NCBI RefSeq assembly: GCF_002163585.1
Contig: NZ_CP015579.1
Span: 4,216,001 to 4,280,000, forward strand
Direction: 5' to 3'
DNA: 64,000 bases
DNA from: Tatumella citrea
GTDB lineage: Bacteria; Pseudomonadota; Gammaproteobacteria; Enterobacterales; Enterobacteriaceae
The notes under the pieces are model-generated. The model did no database searches and was not told the DNA's origin. It saw only the letters and a program-made list of their open reading frames with translations. The stretch's first letter is position 1, and every line of letters begins with the position of its first letter. This document shows positions 42,538 to 52,013 of this stretch, in pieces. Both the position numbers and the translations under genes were made by a program.

Positions 42538-42590
42538 GTGACAACCGGATAACCATGGAACACGGTATTTTTCCTGCGGAGGAAAACATA

Positions 42591-43286
42591 ATGAATAAAA
42601 TATTGCTGGTTGATGACGATCGTGAACTGACTTCTTTACTGAAAGAATTACTGGAGATGGAAGGGTTTGAGATCGTTGTAGCAGATGACGGCGAACAGGC
42701 ACTCAGTTTACTGGACAGTTCAATTGATCTGCTGTTGTTGGATGTGATGATGCCAAAGAAAAACGGTATCGATACCCTGAAGGAATTACGCCAGCAACAC
42801 CAGACGCCTGTCATTATGCTGACCGCCCGCGGCAGCGAGTTAGACAGAGTCCTCGGGTTAGAGTTGGGTGCAGACGACTACCTGCCGAAACCTTTTAATG
42901 ATCGTGAACTGGTCGCCAGGATTCGCGCAATATTGCGTCGTTCAAACTGGAGTGAACAACAACATACTGATACCACCTCATCCTCATTGCAGGTCGATCA
43001 CCTGAAATTAAATCCGGGCCGCCAGGAAGCCAGCTTCGATAATGAAGTACTGGAGCTGACAGGTACCGAATTTACTTTGCTCTATTTATTAGCTCAGCAT
43101 CTGGGACAGGTAGTTTCCAGGGAGCATCTGAGCCAGGAAGTCCTTGGTAAACGCCTCACCCCGTTTGACCGGGCCATTGATATGCATATTTCAAACCTGC
43201 GCCGTAAACTTCCGGAACGCCGTGATGGTCATCCGTGGTTTAAGACTTTACGCGGCAGAGGCTACCTGATGGTTTCCGCTTCATGA
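42591..43286 (+). CDS. cpxR: Envelope-stress response regulator CpxR
   Basis: OmpR-family transcription factor of the Cpx system. 231 residues (E. coli 232). Receiver domain with the acidic pocket LLVDDD (5-10), phospho-acceptor Asp51 in LLLLDVMMP, and Lys in PKPFNDRE; C-terminal winged helix with RAIDMHISNLRRKLP and RGRGYLMVSAS. The start at 42591 (MNKILLVDDDRE) is preceded by GCGGAGG; an upstream ATG at 42555 adds 12 unrelated residues. Its stop overlaps the cpxA start by 4 bp. Confidence 0.98.
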   Translation: MNKILLVDDDRELTSLLKELLEMEGFEIVVADDGEQALSLLDSSIDLLLLDVMMPKKNGIDTLKELRQQHQTPVIMLTARGSELDRVLGLELGADDYLPKPFNDRELVARIRAILRRSNWSEQQHTDTTSSSLQVDHLKLNPGRQEASFDNEVLELTGTEFTLLYLLAQHLGQVVSREHLSQEVLGKRLTPFDRAIDMHISNLRRKLPERRDGHPWFKTLRGRGYLMVSAS

Positions 43287-44656
43287 TAAGCAGTTTAACC
43301 ACCCGTATCTTTGCTATTTTCTGGCTTACGCTGGCTTTAGTATTGATGCTGGTATTAATGGTACCGAAGCTTGATTCACGGCAAATGACGTCATTACTGG
43401 AAAGTGAACAACGCCAGGGAATAATGATTGAGCAGCACGTGGAAGCCGAGCTGGCCCAGGACCCGCCAAACGACCTTATGTGGTGGCGGCGGTTGTACCG
43501 GGCCATCGACAAATGGGCCCCGCCGGGACAGCATTTGCTGTTGGTCACCTCAGAAGGTCGGGTGATTGGCGCCCGCCATAATGAAATGCAGATTATCCGT
43601 AATTTTATCGGCCAGTCTGATAATTCCGATCATCCGCAGAAGAAAACTTATGGCCGTATAGAAATGATTGGCCCGTTTTCAGTTGCGGATGGGGAAGATA
43701 ACTACCAGCTTTATATGATTCGCCCTGCGACCAGTTCGCAGCTGGATTTCATTAATCTGTTATTTGACCGGCCACTGTTACTGCTGATTGTCACTATGCT
43801 GATCAGCTCACCTTTACTGTTATGGCTTGCATGGAGCCTGGCAAAACCAGCCCGTAAACTGAAACAAGCAGCTGATGAAGTCGCCAGTGGTAATTTACGA
43901 CAACATCCTGAACTTGAATCCGGCCCACAGGAGTTTCTGGCAGCTGGCGCAAGCTTCAATCAGATGGTGAGTGCACTGGAACGAATGATGACAGCACAGC
44001 AACGTCTGCTGTCGGATATCAGCCATGAACTGCGTACTCCATTGACACGCCTGCAACTGGCAACAGCCTTGCTGCGGCGTCGTGGTGGGGAGAGTAAAGA
44101 GCTGAGCAGAATTGAGACAGAAGCTCAGAGGCTGGACGGAATGATTAATGATCTACTGGTACTGTCCCGCACCCAGCACAATAACGCGCTGGTAAGTGAA
44201 GCGATGAAAGCCAACCATTTGTGGAATGGCGTTCTTGAGGATGCAAAATTTGAAGCTGAGCAGATGGGCAAAAAAATGGAAGTTCCCTATCCGCCAGGAC
44301 CGTGGCCATTATATGGTAACCCGCACGCCCTTGAGAGTGCGCTGGAAAACATTATCCGCAATGCTTTACGCTATTCTCATTCACATATCAGCGTCAGCTT
44401 CTCTGTTGACAGAGAAGGTATCACTATTCATGTCGATGATGATGGCCCGGGAGTCAGCCCGGAAGACAGGGAACAGATTTTCCGGCCATTTTATCGCACC
44501 GATGAAGCGCGTGATCGTGAGTCCGGCGGTACTGGTCTGGGTCTGGCAATTGTGGATACAGCACTGCAACAACACCACGGCTGGGTTAAAGCGGATGACA
44601 GTCCCCTGGGAGGATTACGTCTGACTATCTGGCTTCCGTTATACTCTGCACGTTAA
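43283..44656 (+). CDS. cpxA: Envelope-stress sensor histidine kinase CpxA
   Basis: Inner-membrane sensor kinase/phosphatase for CpxR. 457 residues, the E. coli length. First membrane segment at about 8-28, periplasmic sensor domain 30-163, second membrane segment about 164-187, HAMP 188-240, phospho-accepting His248 in DISHELRTPLTRL, N-box in ALENIIRNALRYS, G-boxes in VDDDGPGV and GGTGLGLAIV. Translationally coupled to cpxR by an ATGA overlap. Confidence 0.98.
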   Translation: MISSLTTRIFAIFWLTLALVLMLVLMVPKLDSRQMTSLLESEQRQGIMIEQHVEAELAQDPPNDLMWWRRLYRAIDKWAPPGQHLLLVTSEGRVIGARHNEMQIIRNFIGQSDNSDHPQKKTYGRIEMIGPFSVADGEDNYQLYMIRPATSSQLDFINLLFDRPLLLLIVTMLISSPLLLWLAWSLAKPARKLKQAADEVASGNLRQHPELESGPQEFLAAGASFNQMVSALERMMTAQQRLLSDISHELRTPLTRLQLATALLRRRGGESKELSRIETEAQRLDGMINDLLVLSRTQHNNALVSEAMKANHLWNGVLEDAKFEAEQMGKKMEVPYPPGPWPLYGNPHALESALENIIRNALRYSHSHISVSFSVDREGITIHVDDDGPGVSPEDREQIFRPFYRTDEARDRESGGTGLGLAIVDTALQQHHGWVKADDSPLGGLRLTIWLPLYSAR

Positions 44657-44695
44657 TAATTTGATATTCTGCGGCTCTCGTAAGCGGGAGCCAAT

Positions 44696-45166
44696 ATGAT
44701 CAATATCGTTTTATTTGAACCTGAAATTCCACCTAACACCGGCAATATCATCCGCCTGTGCGCTAATACCGGTTTTTCCTTACATATCATCGAACCCCTG
44801 GGATTTACCTGGGACGATAAGCGTTTGCGCCGTGCCGGGCTGGATTATCACGAATTTACTTCGGTACGCCGACATGCCAACTATCAGGCATTTATTGACA
44901 GTGAACAGCCCGAACGCTTATTTGCGCTTACCACTAAAGGTACTCCGGCGCACAGTGCCGTGGCCTGGCAGGCGGGCGATTATCTGATGTTTGGTCCGGA
45001 GAGCCGGGGCTTACCGGCAGATATCCTCAATAGCTTACCTGCCACCCGGAAAATACGCATTCCGATGGTGCCGGAAAGCCGGAGTATGAATCTGTCGAAC
45101 TCTGTTGCCGTAGTTATCTATGAAGCCTGGCGACAACTTGGCTATGAAGGGGCACTGGTCCGATAA
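44696..45166 (+). CDS. trmL: tRNA (cytidine/uridine-2'-O)-methyltransferase TrmL
   Basis: SPOUT methyltransferase modifying the wobble nucleotide of two tRNA-Leu species. 156 residues (E. coli 157). [24 protein letters not shown] at the N-terminus and the knotted SAM-binding C-terminal half with [13 protein letters not shown] and [19 protein letters not shown] are characteristic. It begins 40 bp after cpxA, a join not present in E. coli. Confidence 0.96.
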   Translation: MINIVLFEPEIPPNTGNIIRLCANTGFSLHIIEPLGFTWDDKRLRRAGLDYHEFTSVRRHANYQAFIDSEQPERLFALTTKGTPAHSAVAWQAGDYLMFGPESRGLPADILNSLPATRKIRIPMVPESRSMNLSNSVAVVIYEAWRQLGYEGALVR

Positions 45167-45179
45167 CGCCATGAGACGG

Positions 45180-45200
45180 CCGGGGGACCGACTTCCCCCG
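45180..45200. other. GC-rich stem-loop between convergent trmL and cysE
   Basis: CGGGGG (45181-45186) pairs with CCCCCG (45195-45200) around an 8-nt loop, 15 bp after trmL and 9 bp before the cysE stop. There is no T-run in either direction. It probably marks the 3' ends of both transcripts. Confidence 0.5.
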
Positions 45201-45208
45201 AAGCGGGT

Positions 45209-46030
45209 TTAAATCCCGTCTCCAAATTCAAATCCGGCAATCACACCATTGAAATGCTGATCCATATCCATTGAAGGCTTTTCACTGGTCGGACGGCCAA
45301 CGATGCGCGCCGGGATACCCGCCACAGTGGTATGTGGTGGAACGGGTTGCAGAACGACAGAGCCGGCACCAATTTTTGCACCACGGCCGACCTCAATATT
45401 GCCTAATACCTTAGCGCCGGCACCAATCATGACGCCTTCCCGTATTTTAGGATGACGATCGCCGCAGGTTTTACCTGTCCCGCCCAGTGTGACGGACTGC
45501 AGGATCGAGACATCATTCTCGATAACTGCTGTCTCTCCCACCACAATCCCTGTGGCATGGTCCAGCATAATGCCGCAGCCAATGGTTGCGGCCGGATGAA
45601 TATCAACGCCAAAAGAGACCGAGATTTCATTTTGCAGATAGACAGCCAGAGACCGACGCCCCTCTTTCCATAGCCAGTTGCCAATACGGTAAGCCTGCAA
45701 CGCATGAAAACCTTTCAGATAGAGTAACGGTGTTGAATATTTATCTACCGCAGGATCTCGCTGACTTACCGCAGTAATATCTCTGGCGGCAAAACGAATC
45801 ATCGCCGGATCTTTACGATAAGCTTCTTCAACAATTTCGCGAATAGCAATGGCAGGCATAATCGGATTTGCCAGCTTATTGGCCAGCATATAACTCAGAG
45901 CACTACCGAGATCTTCATGTTTAAGGAGTGTCGCATGAAAAAAACTGGCCAGCATTGGCTCACCTTCGGCCAGGCTTCTGGCTTCAGCAATAATACTTTC
46001 CCAGATTTGTGCTAATTCTTCAGACGACAT
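45209..46030 (-). CDS. cysE: Serine acetyltransferase CysE
   Basis: Makes O-acetylserine, the precursor to which sulfide is added to form cysteine. 273 residues, the E. coli length. An N-terminal alpha-helical domain is followed by the left-handed beta-helix of hexapeptide repeats; catalytic His in GVDIHPAATIG and MLDHATGIVVGE; C-terminal tail ends FEFGDGI, whose terminal Ile binds the CysK active site. Downstream of gpsA on the same strand. Confidence 0.98.
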   Translation of the reverse strand: MSSEELAQIWESIIAEARSLAEGEPMLASFFHATLLKHEDLGSALSYMLANKLANPIMPAIAIREIVEEAYRKDPAMIRFAARDITAVSQRDPAVDKYSTPLLYLKGFHALQAYRIGNWLWKEGRRSLAVYLQNEISVSFGVDIHPAATIGCGIMLDHATGIVVGETAVIENDVSILQSVTLGGTGKTCGDRHPKIREGVMIGAGAKVLGNIEVGRGAKIGAGSVVLQPVPPHTTVAGIPARIVGRPTSEKPSMDMDQHFNGVIAGFEFGDGI

Positions 46031-46104
46031 GACTACACTCCCGATAAAAAAGCGCCCTGTCAGGCGCCTGCATAAGTTTCATGGCTGTTAAAACAAAGAT
46101 AAAT

Positions 46105-47124
46105 TCAGAGAGTCTCTTTTTCATCTTTTCTTTCACGTCCCAGCAGTGAAAGTGCGGCCTCTCTGGCCGGTTTTCCGCAGTAGAGTACCTGAAAAATCTG
46201 TTCAGTAATTGGCATTTCGACACCCGCTCTGGCGGCTAATGCTTTTACTTCTTTGGTATTACGGTAACCCTCTACCACCTGGCCGATGCTTTTTTCAGCA
46301 TCCGTCACACTGTTACCCTGGCCCAGCAGCATGCCGAAACGACGATTGCGTGACTGATTATCAGTACATGTCAGAACTAAATCACCCAACCCTGCCATTC
46401 CCATAAAAGTCGCAGGATCTGCGCCTAATGCAGCCCCCAGTCGGCTCATCTCAGCCAGTCCCCGGGTGATCAATGCCGTTCTGGCATTCGCACCAAAGCC
46501 AATACCATCCGAGAGACCGGCACCAATCGCAATCACATTTTTGACCGCACCGCCCAACTGGACGCCGATCAGATCATGATTGCTGTAGACACGGAAACTC
46601 TTACCACAATGCAGCTTGTGCTGCAGCGCCTCGGCAAAAACCGGCTCGGTGGACGCGAGAGCAATGGCTGTTGGCATACCTGCAGCCAGTTCTTTGGCAA
46701 ATGTCGGCCCTGAAATCACCGCCAGAGGAATAGTCTCGCCAAGAATTTCTCTGGCAACAACCTGCAGCAATCTTCCGGTTTCTCGTTCCAGCCCTTTGGT
46801 TGCCCATACCAGCCGGGAATCAGCTTCCAGGCAAGGCTTAATCTGACTGAGCACCTCACCAAACACATGGCTTGGAACCACCACCAGAATATCCTGGCTG
46901 GCGGCAATAGCGGAGGTCAGAGAGGGTTCAATCACCAGATTATCGGGGAAAGGCACGTCCGGCAGGAATTCCGTATTACAACGGTCGGCCTGCAATCGCT
47001 GGAGATGTTGTAGGTTATGTCCCCACAAAACGACCGGATGACCATTACGAGCCAGCGTAATGGCCAAAGCAGTGCCGTAAGAACCGGCACCGATCACACT
47101 GACAGAATGACTACGGCTATTCAT
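46105..47124 (-). CDS. gpsA: sn-Glycerol-3-phosphate dehydrogenase [NAD(P)+] GpsA
   Basis: Reduces dihydroxyacetone phosphate to sn-glycerol-3-phosphate, the backbone for phospholipids. 339 residues, as in E. coli. N-terminal Rossmann motif [10 protein letters not shown] near residues 12-21, catalytic Lys in [14 protein letters not shown], and [11 protein letters not shown]. Its ATG overlaps the secB stop by one base (TGATG), so the two are translationally coupled. Confidence 0.98.
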   Translation of the reverse strand: MNSRSHSVSVIGAGSYGTALAITLARNGHPVVLWGHNLQHLQRLQADRCNTEFLPDVPFPDNLVIEPSLTSAIAASQDILVVVPSHVFGEVLSQIKPCLEADSRLVWATKGLERETGRLLQVVAREILGETIPLAVISGPTFAKELAAGMPTAIALASTEPVFAEALQHKLHCGKSFRVYSNHDLIGVQLGGAVKNVIAIGAGLSDGIGFGANARTALITRGLAEMSRLGAALGADPATFMGMAGLGDLVLTCTDNQSRNRRFGMLLGQGNSVTDAEKSIGQVVEGYRNTKEVKALAARAGVEMPITEQIFQVLYCGKPAREAALSLLGRERKDEKETL

Positions 47125-47582
47125 CAGGCTTCCTGTGAAGCACTACCTTCTTGTTCCTGCAGGTAGTTCATGAATAATGCATCAAAATTGACCGGAGCCA
47201 GGTTCAGTTGCGGGAATGTGCCACGGGAAACCAGACCAGAAATACATTCACGTGCATAAGGGAACAGGATGTTCGGGCAGTATGCACCCAGGCAATGCGC
47301 CAGCTGAGTCCCTTCAATACCAGCAATAGTAAAGATACCAGCCTGCTGAACTTCACACAGGAAAGCTGTATCTTCACCTACAGTCGCGGTGACGGTAACG
47401 CGCAGCACGACTTCAAAAATACCGTCTGCCAGTTGTGAGGATGCAGTATCCAGGTCCAGCTTAACTTCAGGTTCCCACTCTTTCTGGAAAACCTGAGGTG
47501 CATTTGGCGCTTCAAAAGAGATATCTTTTGTGTAAACACGTTGGATCTGGAAAGTCATTTCACTGTTATTTTGTTCTGACAT
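47124..47582 (-). CDS. secB: Protein-export chaperone SecB
   Basis: Tetrameric cytosolic chaperone that keeps precursor proteins unfolded and passes them to SecA. 152 residues (E. coli 155). [19 protein letters not shown] at the N-terminus, [10 protein letters not shown] in the beta sheet and [14 protein letters not shown] near residue 100 are characteristic. Part of grxC-secB-gpsA order shared with E. coli. Confidence 0.98.
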   Translation of the reverse strand: MSEQNNSEMTFQIQRVYTKDISFEAPNAPQVFQKEWEPEVKLDLDTASSQLADGIFEVVLRVTVTATVGEDTAFLCEVQQAGIFTIAGIEGTQLAHCLGAYCPNILFPYARECISGLVSRGTFPQLNLAPVNFDALFMNYLQEQEGSASQEA

Positions 47583-47624
47583 GGTACTTGGTCCTGTTAA
47601 GTTGAAATTTGTTTCACCTGAGCA

Positions 47625-47879
47625 TCAGGCTTGCAATAAAGGGTCCAGACCGTGTTGTGCCTCAAGGGCATACAGGTCATCGCAACCACCAATATGTTTT
47701 CCGTCAATGAAGATCTGAGGTACCGTACTGCGACCACTGCGTTCGATCATACCCGCACGTTTCTCCGCGTCACCATCAATAGCAATCTCATTAAACGCTG
47801 CACCTTTTTGTTGTAACAGTGCTTTAGCACGATGACAAAAAGGACAGGTCTGCTTAGTGTAAATATCGATTGTTGCCAT
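47625..47879 (-). CDS. grxC: Glutaredoxin 3 GrxC
   Basis: Glutathione-dependent thiol-disulfide oxidoreductase. 84 residues from the ATG at 47879 (MATIDIYTKQTCPFC); longer in-frame starts reach back into yibN. Redox motif Cys12-Pro-Phe-Cys15 (E. coli has CPYC), cis-Pro in TVPQIFID, and GGCDDLYALE. Between yibN and secB, as in E. coli. Confidence 0.96.
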   Translation of the reverse strand: MATIDIYTKQTCPFCHRAKALLQQKGAAFNEIAIDGDAEKRAGMIERSGRSTVPQIFIDGKHIGGCDDLYALEAQHGLDPLLQA

Positions 47880-47898
47880 TGTCAGCACCTCTGATGAA

Positions 47899-48330
47899 TT
47901 ATTTACCACGAACCAGCGGCAGGTTTTCACCGCTCCAGCCACTGATACCGTCTTTTAATACTGAAACATTAACAAATCCTGCGGCAGACAGCTGGCTGGC
48001 GGCTTCACCGGCAGACTGTCCGGTCGCACAGACCACAATAACCGGCTGGGTTTTAAATTTTTCAATCTCAGCCAGATTGCCTTTTTTGATATCTGCTGCA
48101 GCCAGATTTACAGCACCTGAAATATGACCTTTGCGATAATCATCGCGGGAGCGTACATCAACAACCACTGCATCCTGTTTGTTAATCAGGTGAGTCGCTT
48201 CACCACGACTGACAGTTTTAACTTTAGAAAACAGCCCCTTAAAAGTAGTAACAATCACCAGTACTAATAAAACTACCCAGGCCAGACACAGGACCAGGTG
48301 ATTGTGTGCAAATTCCATATAATCTTGCAT
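47899..48330 (-). CDS. yibN: Membrane-anchored rhodanese-like protein YibN
   Basis: 143 residues from the ATG at 48330, the E. coli length; an in-frame start at 48414 adds 28 unrelated residues. One N-terminal membrane segment (about residues 11-29) and a rhodanese domain with VVVDVRSRDDYRKGHISGA and Cys101 (VVCATGQSA) at the active-site position, so sulfur-transferase activity is conceivable. The end GWSGENLPLVRGK matches E. coli. In E. coli gpmM follows on the other side; here envC does. Confidence 0.93.
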   Translation of the reverse strand: MQDYMEFAHNHLVLCLAWVVLLVLVIVTTFKGLFSKVKTVSRGEATHLINKQDAVVVDVRSRDDYRKGHISGAVNLAAADIKKGNLAEIEKFKTQPVIVVCATGQSAGEAASQLSAAGFVNVSVLKDGISGWSGENLPLVRGK

Positions 48331-48581
48331 GAGGGGTAACAACTCCAGACCGGACAAAAATAAGATAATATAAGGGTTCTGAGTATACCTGCGCAGCCTG
48401 GCATGTACAGACACTAAACACCTGAAGGCGTGATTTATCCGTCATTTTACCAGGCAAATGCCGGAATTCGACACTCTTCCCTTACCTGTTGTCTGATTAT
48501 GCCATTAATGCCTGATACAAACTATAAATCCCTGCGGCGAGGCTGGAAAGCAACTATGCATCGTGAAATAATCAGCGCCCT

Positions 48582-49883
48582 ATGACGAAAAAAAAGCCTG
48601 TTACCTGCATTTCGCCAGACATTGCAACTCTGCACCGCCACCGGGGCCGGGAATTGCCAAAACTGGCCTCCGGTCTGCTGTATGCGGGCATTTTGTGTTT
48701 GCCTTTTGCCCTACATGCCGCTGACGATAACAAAGCACAACTTAAATCAATACAGCAGGATATTGCTAATAAAGAGCAAAGCGTCCGTGTGCAGAAAATT
48801 CAGCGCAGTAATTTGCTGGACCAACTGCAAAGCCAGGAAAAAGCCATCGCTCAGGCCAGCAGACAATTACGGCAAACCCAAACTATCCTGAATGGTATAA
48901 ACCGCGACATCACGGCTCTGACCCGTTCAATTAGTGCACTGGAGAAACGCCAGACCCGGGAAGAGGATTTACTGGCACAACAACTGGATGCTGCATTTCG
49001 CCAGGGCCAGCACAGCGGAATTGAACTGCTTCTGAGTGGTGCCGCAGGTCAGAGAAACGATCGGATACTTACCTACTTCACTTATCTGAACCAGGCTCGC
49101 CAACAGAACATAGAATCTCTGAAACAGACCCGTGCAGAACTGGCAGAGAAAAAAGGGGTCCTGGTACAGAAACAACAGCAACAACAAGGTTTGCTCACTC
49201 AGCAACAGGCTCAGCAGGCCAAATTACAGCAGGCTAAAGCGGCCCGGCAAAAAACCCTCAGTATCCTCGAGTCATCTCTGGAAAAAGATCAGGCGGATTT
49301 AGTTGAAATGCGCCAGAACGAAAGCCGGTTGCAGGCGAAAATTGCCCGCGCAGAGCAGGCTGCTAAAGCACGGGCAGAACAGGAAGCCCGCGAAGCAGAA
49401 CAGGTCAGGCAGCGTCAGGCACAAGCTCAGGCCAAAGGTTCTACCTACCGGCCGACCGAAGGTGAGCAGGAACTGATAGCCAGAACCGGGGGGCTGGGAA
49501 GGCCGGCAGGCCAGTACCCATGGCCGGTAAAAGGCAAACTGTTACACAGGTTTGGTGAAACACTGCAAGGTGAACTACGCTGGAAAGGATTAGTGATCGG
49601 CGCCCCGGAAGGTACTGAAGTCAGAGCTATCGCCGACGGACGTGTTCTGATGGCAGACTGGTTGCAGGGTTACGGGCTGGTCATCGTCATTGAGCACGGG
49701 AAAGGGGATATGACCCTGTATGGTTATAACCAGAGTGCCCTCGTCAATGTCGGAGCTCAGGTCAGAGCCGGGCAACCAATTGCACTGGTCGGGACCAGTG
49801 GCGGAAGAGGCGTTCCATCGTTGTATTTTGAAATTCGCCGCCAGGGTCAGGCCGTCAACCCCATCAGCTGGTTAGGAAGATAA
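48582..49883 (+). CDS. envC: Murein hydrolase activator EnvC
   Basis: Periplasmic protein that activates AmiA and AmiB to split septal peptidoglycan, recruited by FtsEX. 433 residues (E. coli 419). A hydrophobic signal near residues 25-45 (GLLYAGILCLPFALHAAD), long Gln-rich coiled coils (about 50-285), then a C-terminal LytM domain (about 310-433) with GLVIGAPEGTEVRAIADG and VIEHGKGDMTLYGYN. The LytM domain lacks the full metal-ligand set, as in other EnvC proteins. Followed at 1 bp by yibQ. Confidence 0.95.
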   Translation: MTKKKPVTCISPDIATLHRHRGRELPKLASGLLYAGILCLPFALHAADDNKAQLKSIQQDIANKEQSVRVQKIQRSNLLDQLQSQEKAIAQASRQLRQTQTILNGINRDITALTRSISALEKRQTREEDLLAQQLDAAFRQGQHSGIELLLSGAAGQRNDRILTYFTYLNQARQQNIESLKQTRAELAEKKGVLVQKQQQQQGLLTQQQAQQAKLQQAKAARQKTLSILESSLEKDQADLVEMRQNESRLQAKIARAEQAAKARAEQEAREAEQVRQRQAQAQAKGSTYRPTEGEQELIARTGGLGRPAGQYPWPVKGKLLHRFGETLQGELRWKGLVIGAPEGTEVRAIADGRVLMADWLQGYGLVIVIEHGKGDMTLYGYNQSALVNVGAQVRAGQPIALVGTSGGRGVPSLYFEIRRQGQAVNPISWLGR

Positions 49884-49884
49884 T

Positions 49885-50799
49885 GTGTTATATCGTTTAA
49901 AGATTGCCACTGTTATCAGTACATTACTTGTCTGTCAGGCGGCATCGGCCGGTAAGCTGGCTATCGTCATCGATGATTTTGGCTACCGGCCAAAAGAAGA
50001 AAATCAGGTATTACAGATGCCTGCCGCCATCTCAGTTGCGGTATTGCCTGATGCGACTCATGCCCATGAAATGGCCGTTAAAGCACATCAGACAGGCCAC
50101 GAAGTGCTGATTCATCTGCCAATGGCTCCTCTCAGCAAGCAACCGCTGGAAAAGAACACCCTGACTCCGGACATGAGCAGCGCAGAAATCGCCAGAATTA
50201 TTCAGCTAGCGGCAAACCATGTCCCTTACGCAGTTGGCCTGAATAATCATATGGGCAGCAAGATGACCTCCAGTTTGCCTGGCATGATTAAAGTGATGCA
50301 GGTGCTAAGCCACTATAATTATTATTTCCTGGACAGTATGACCATTGGCAACAGCCAGTCAGTAAAAGCTGCTCAGGGAACCGGGGTTAAAGTATTAAAA
50401 AGAAAAGTTTTTCTTGACGACACGCAGAATGAAGCTGATATCCGTCAGCAGTTTCTTCGCGCCGTCAAACTGGCCGAACGTGATGGTTCAGCGATAGCCA
50501 TAGGCCATCCTCATCCGACGACAGTCAGAGTGCTGCAACAGATGCTGGCACACCTGCCTGCTGATATCACACTGGTTCGCCCAAGCCAGTTACTGAATGA
50601 GAGTGTTCATTCATCGGATACACAACCAGTTAAGACACCATCATCTCCGGTGAAAAAACCGTTGAGCGGATCAGCCCTGGCTGCACAATGCCATACTCAG
50701 TCACCACCGAAACCACTGGTACCGGCAAAAGGCATTGAAATTATTTATAACACCATCAAAAACAGTCAGTTTATCAAGGATTTAAAAGCCATCTTTTAA
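49885..50799 (+). CDS. yibQ: Divergent polysaccharide deacetylase-family protein YibQ (GTG start)
   Basis: Secreted member of the divergent polysaccharide deacetylase family; physiological role not settled. 304 residues, signal peptide ending ASAG near residue 23. LAIVIDDFGYRPKEENQVL carries the first Asp motif, GHEVLIHLPMAP the His motif and AIAIGHPHPTTVRVL the C-terminal motif. It starts with GTG 1 bp after envC, so translation is probably coupled. A C-terminal extension beyond residue ~250 is Pro/Ser-rich. Confidence 0.9.
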   Translation: MLYRLKIATVISTLLVCQAASAGKLAIVIDDFGYRPKEENQVLQMPAAISVAVLPDATHAHEMAVKAHQTGHEVLIHLPMAPLSKQPLEKNTLTPDMSSAEIARIIQLAANHVPYAVGLNNHMGSKMTSSLPGMIKVMQVLSHYNYYFLDSMTIGNSQSVKAAQGTGVKVLKRKVFLDDTQNEADIRQQFLRAVKLAERDGSAIAIGHPHPTTVRVLQQMLAHLPADITLVRPSQLLNESVHSSDTQPVKTPSSPVKKPLSGSALAAQCHTQSPPKPLVPAKGIEIIYNTIKNSQFIKDLKAIF

Positions 50800-50807
50800 A
50801 CCTTGCG

Positions 50808-50835
50808 GCCATCTTTTTCGTCAGGAAAAGATGGC
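50808..50835 (+). terminator. Hairpin after yibQ
   Basis: GCCATCTTTT (50808-50817) pairs perfectly with AAAAGATGGC (50826-50835), 9 bp after the yibQ stop. There is no T-run after the stem, so it is only a probable transcript end. Confidence 0.5.
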
Positions 50836-51066
50836 GCTCCATACAACAACAATCAGATATACCCGTCTCACTTTTCCCTCCAGCCTCTGACCTGCGTGTA
50901 CTTTTCAGGTAAACCTTTCATCATCATAGTGAAAAAATGTGTAGCAGATCGACTGAAGCAAGGTTTCAGCGAGAACATACCCTGCCTTTACGGTGTCTGA
51001 AATGGTATGATCGCCCGATATAAACGTGGCATTCCATACTTCACGTATTCACTTAAAGGTACGCTT

Positions 51067-51999
51067 ATGATTATCGTTACTGGTGGCGCCGGCATGATCG
51101 GCAGCAATATTGTAAAAGCACTCAATGATCGCGGACATAGTGACATTCTGGTCGTAGATAACCTGAAAGATGGTACTAAATTTGCCAATCTTGCTGACCT
51201 GAATATCAGTGATTACATGGATAAAGAAGAGTTTCTTGTCAGCGTACTGGCAGGTGATGATTTCGGCCCTGTTGAAGCGGTCTTCCATGAAGGTGCCTGC
51301 TCGTCCACCACTGAGTGGGACGGTAAGTATATGATGGATAACAATTACCAGTATTCAAAGGAGTTGCTGCACTTCTGCCTGGACCGCCAGATTCCGTTCC
51401 TGTACGCCTCTTCTGCTGCAACTTACGGTGGCCGGAATGATAACTTTATCGAAGAGCGCCAGTACGAAGCACCTCTTAATGTCTACGGCTACTCAAAAAT
51501 GCTGTTCGATCAATATGTTCGCAGCATCCTGCCTGAAGCCGAATCCCCGGTTTGCGGTTTCCGTTATTTTAACGTGTACGGCCCGCGGGAAGGCCATAAA
51601 GGTAGCATGGCCAGCGTTGCCTTCCATCTGAACACGCAAATCACTAACGGTGAAAACCCGAAACTGTTTGCCGGCAGTGAAAACTTCCAGCGGGATTTCA
51701 TCTCAGTACAGGACGTTGCCGCGGTTAACTTGTGGTGCTGGGAAAACAACGTTTCCGGCATCTATAACTGTGGTACCGGCCGGGCTGAATCTTTCCAGGC
51801 TGTTGCGGATGCTGTTCTGGCCTGGCACGGTAAAGGCGAGGTGGAATACATTCCGTTCCCTGAAAAACTGAAAGGTCGCTATCAGGCTTATACTCAGGCC
51901 GACCTTAGTAACCTGCGTGCTGCCGGTTACGATAAGCCGTTTAAAACGGTAGCAGAAGGCGTGACCGAATATATGGCGTGGCTGAACAACAAAGCATAA
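51067..51999 (+). CDS. hldD: ADP-L-glycero-D-manno-heptose-6-epimerase HldD
   Basis: Converts ADP-D-glycero- to ADP-L-glycero-manno-heptose, the donor for the LPS inner core. 310 residues from the ATG at 51067 ([14 protein letters not shown]), the E. coli length; an upstream start adds 20 unrelated residues. Rossmann motif GGAGMIGS at 6-13, catalytic YGYSKM, and [17 protein letters not shown]. It opens hldD-waaF-waaC. kbl-tdh, next to it in E. coli, are absent. Confidence 0.98.
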   Translation: MIIVTGGAGMIGSNIVKALNDRGHSDILVVDNLKDGTKFANLADLNISDYMDKEEFLVSVLAGDDFGPVEAVFHEGACSSTTEWDGKYMMDNNYQYSKELLHFCLDRQIPFLYASSAATYGGRNDNFIEERQYEAPLNVYGYSKMLFDQYVRSILPEAESPVCGFRYFNVYGPREGHKGSMASVAFHLNTQITNGENPKLFAGSENFQRDFISVQDVAAVNLWCWENNVSGIYNCGTGRAESFQAVADAVLAWHGKGEVEYIPFPEKLKGRYQAYTQADLSNLRAAGYDKPFKTVAEGVTEYMAWLNNKA

Positions 52000-52013
52000 G
52001 AGACTTTCCGGCG

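Noticed and set aside
45173..45225. tRNA-like T-arm (GCGGG-TTTAAAT-CCCGT) near the cysE stop
   Set aside because: The loop lacks the invariant TTC, there is no matching acceptor 5' strand, and the bases are part of the conserved cysE C-terminal codons.
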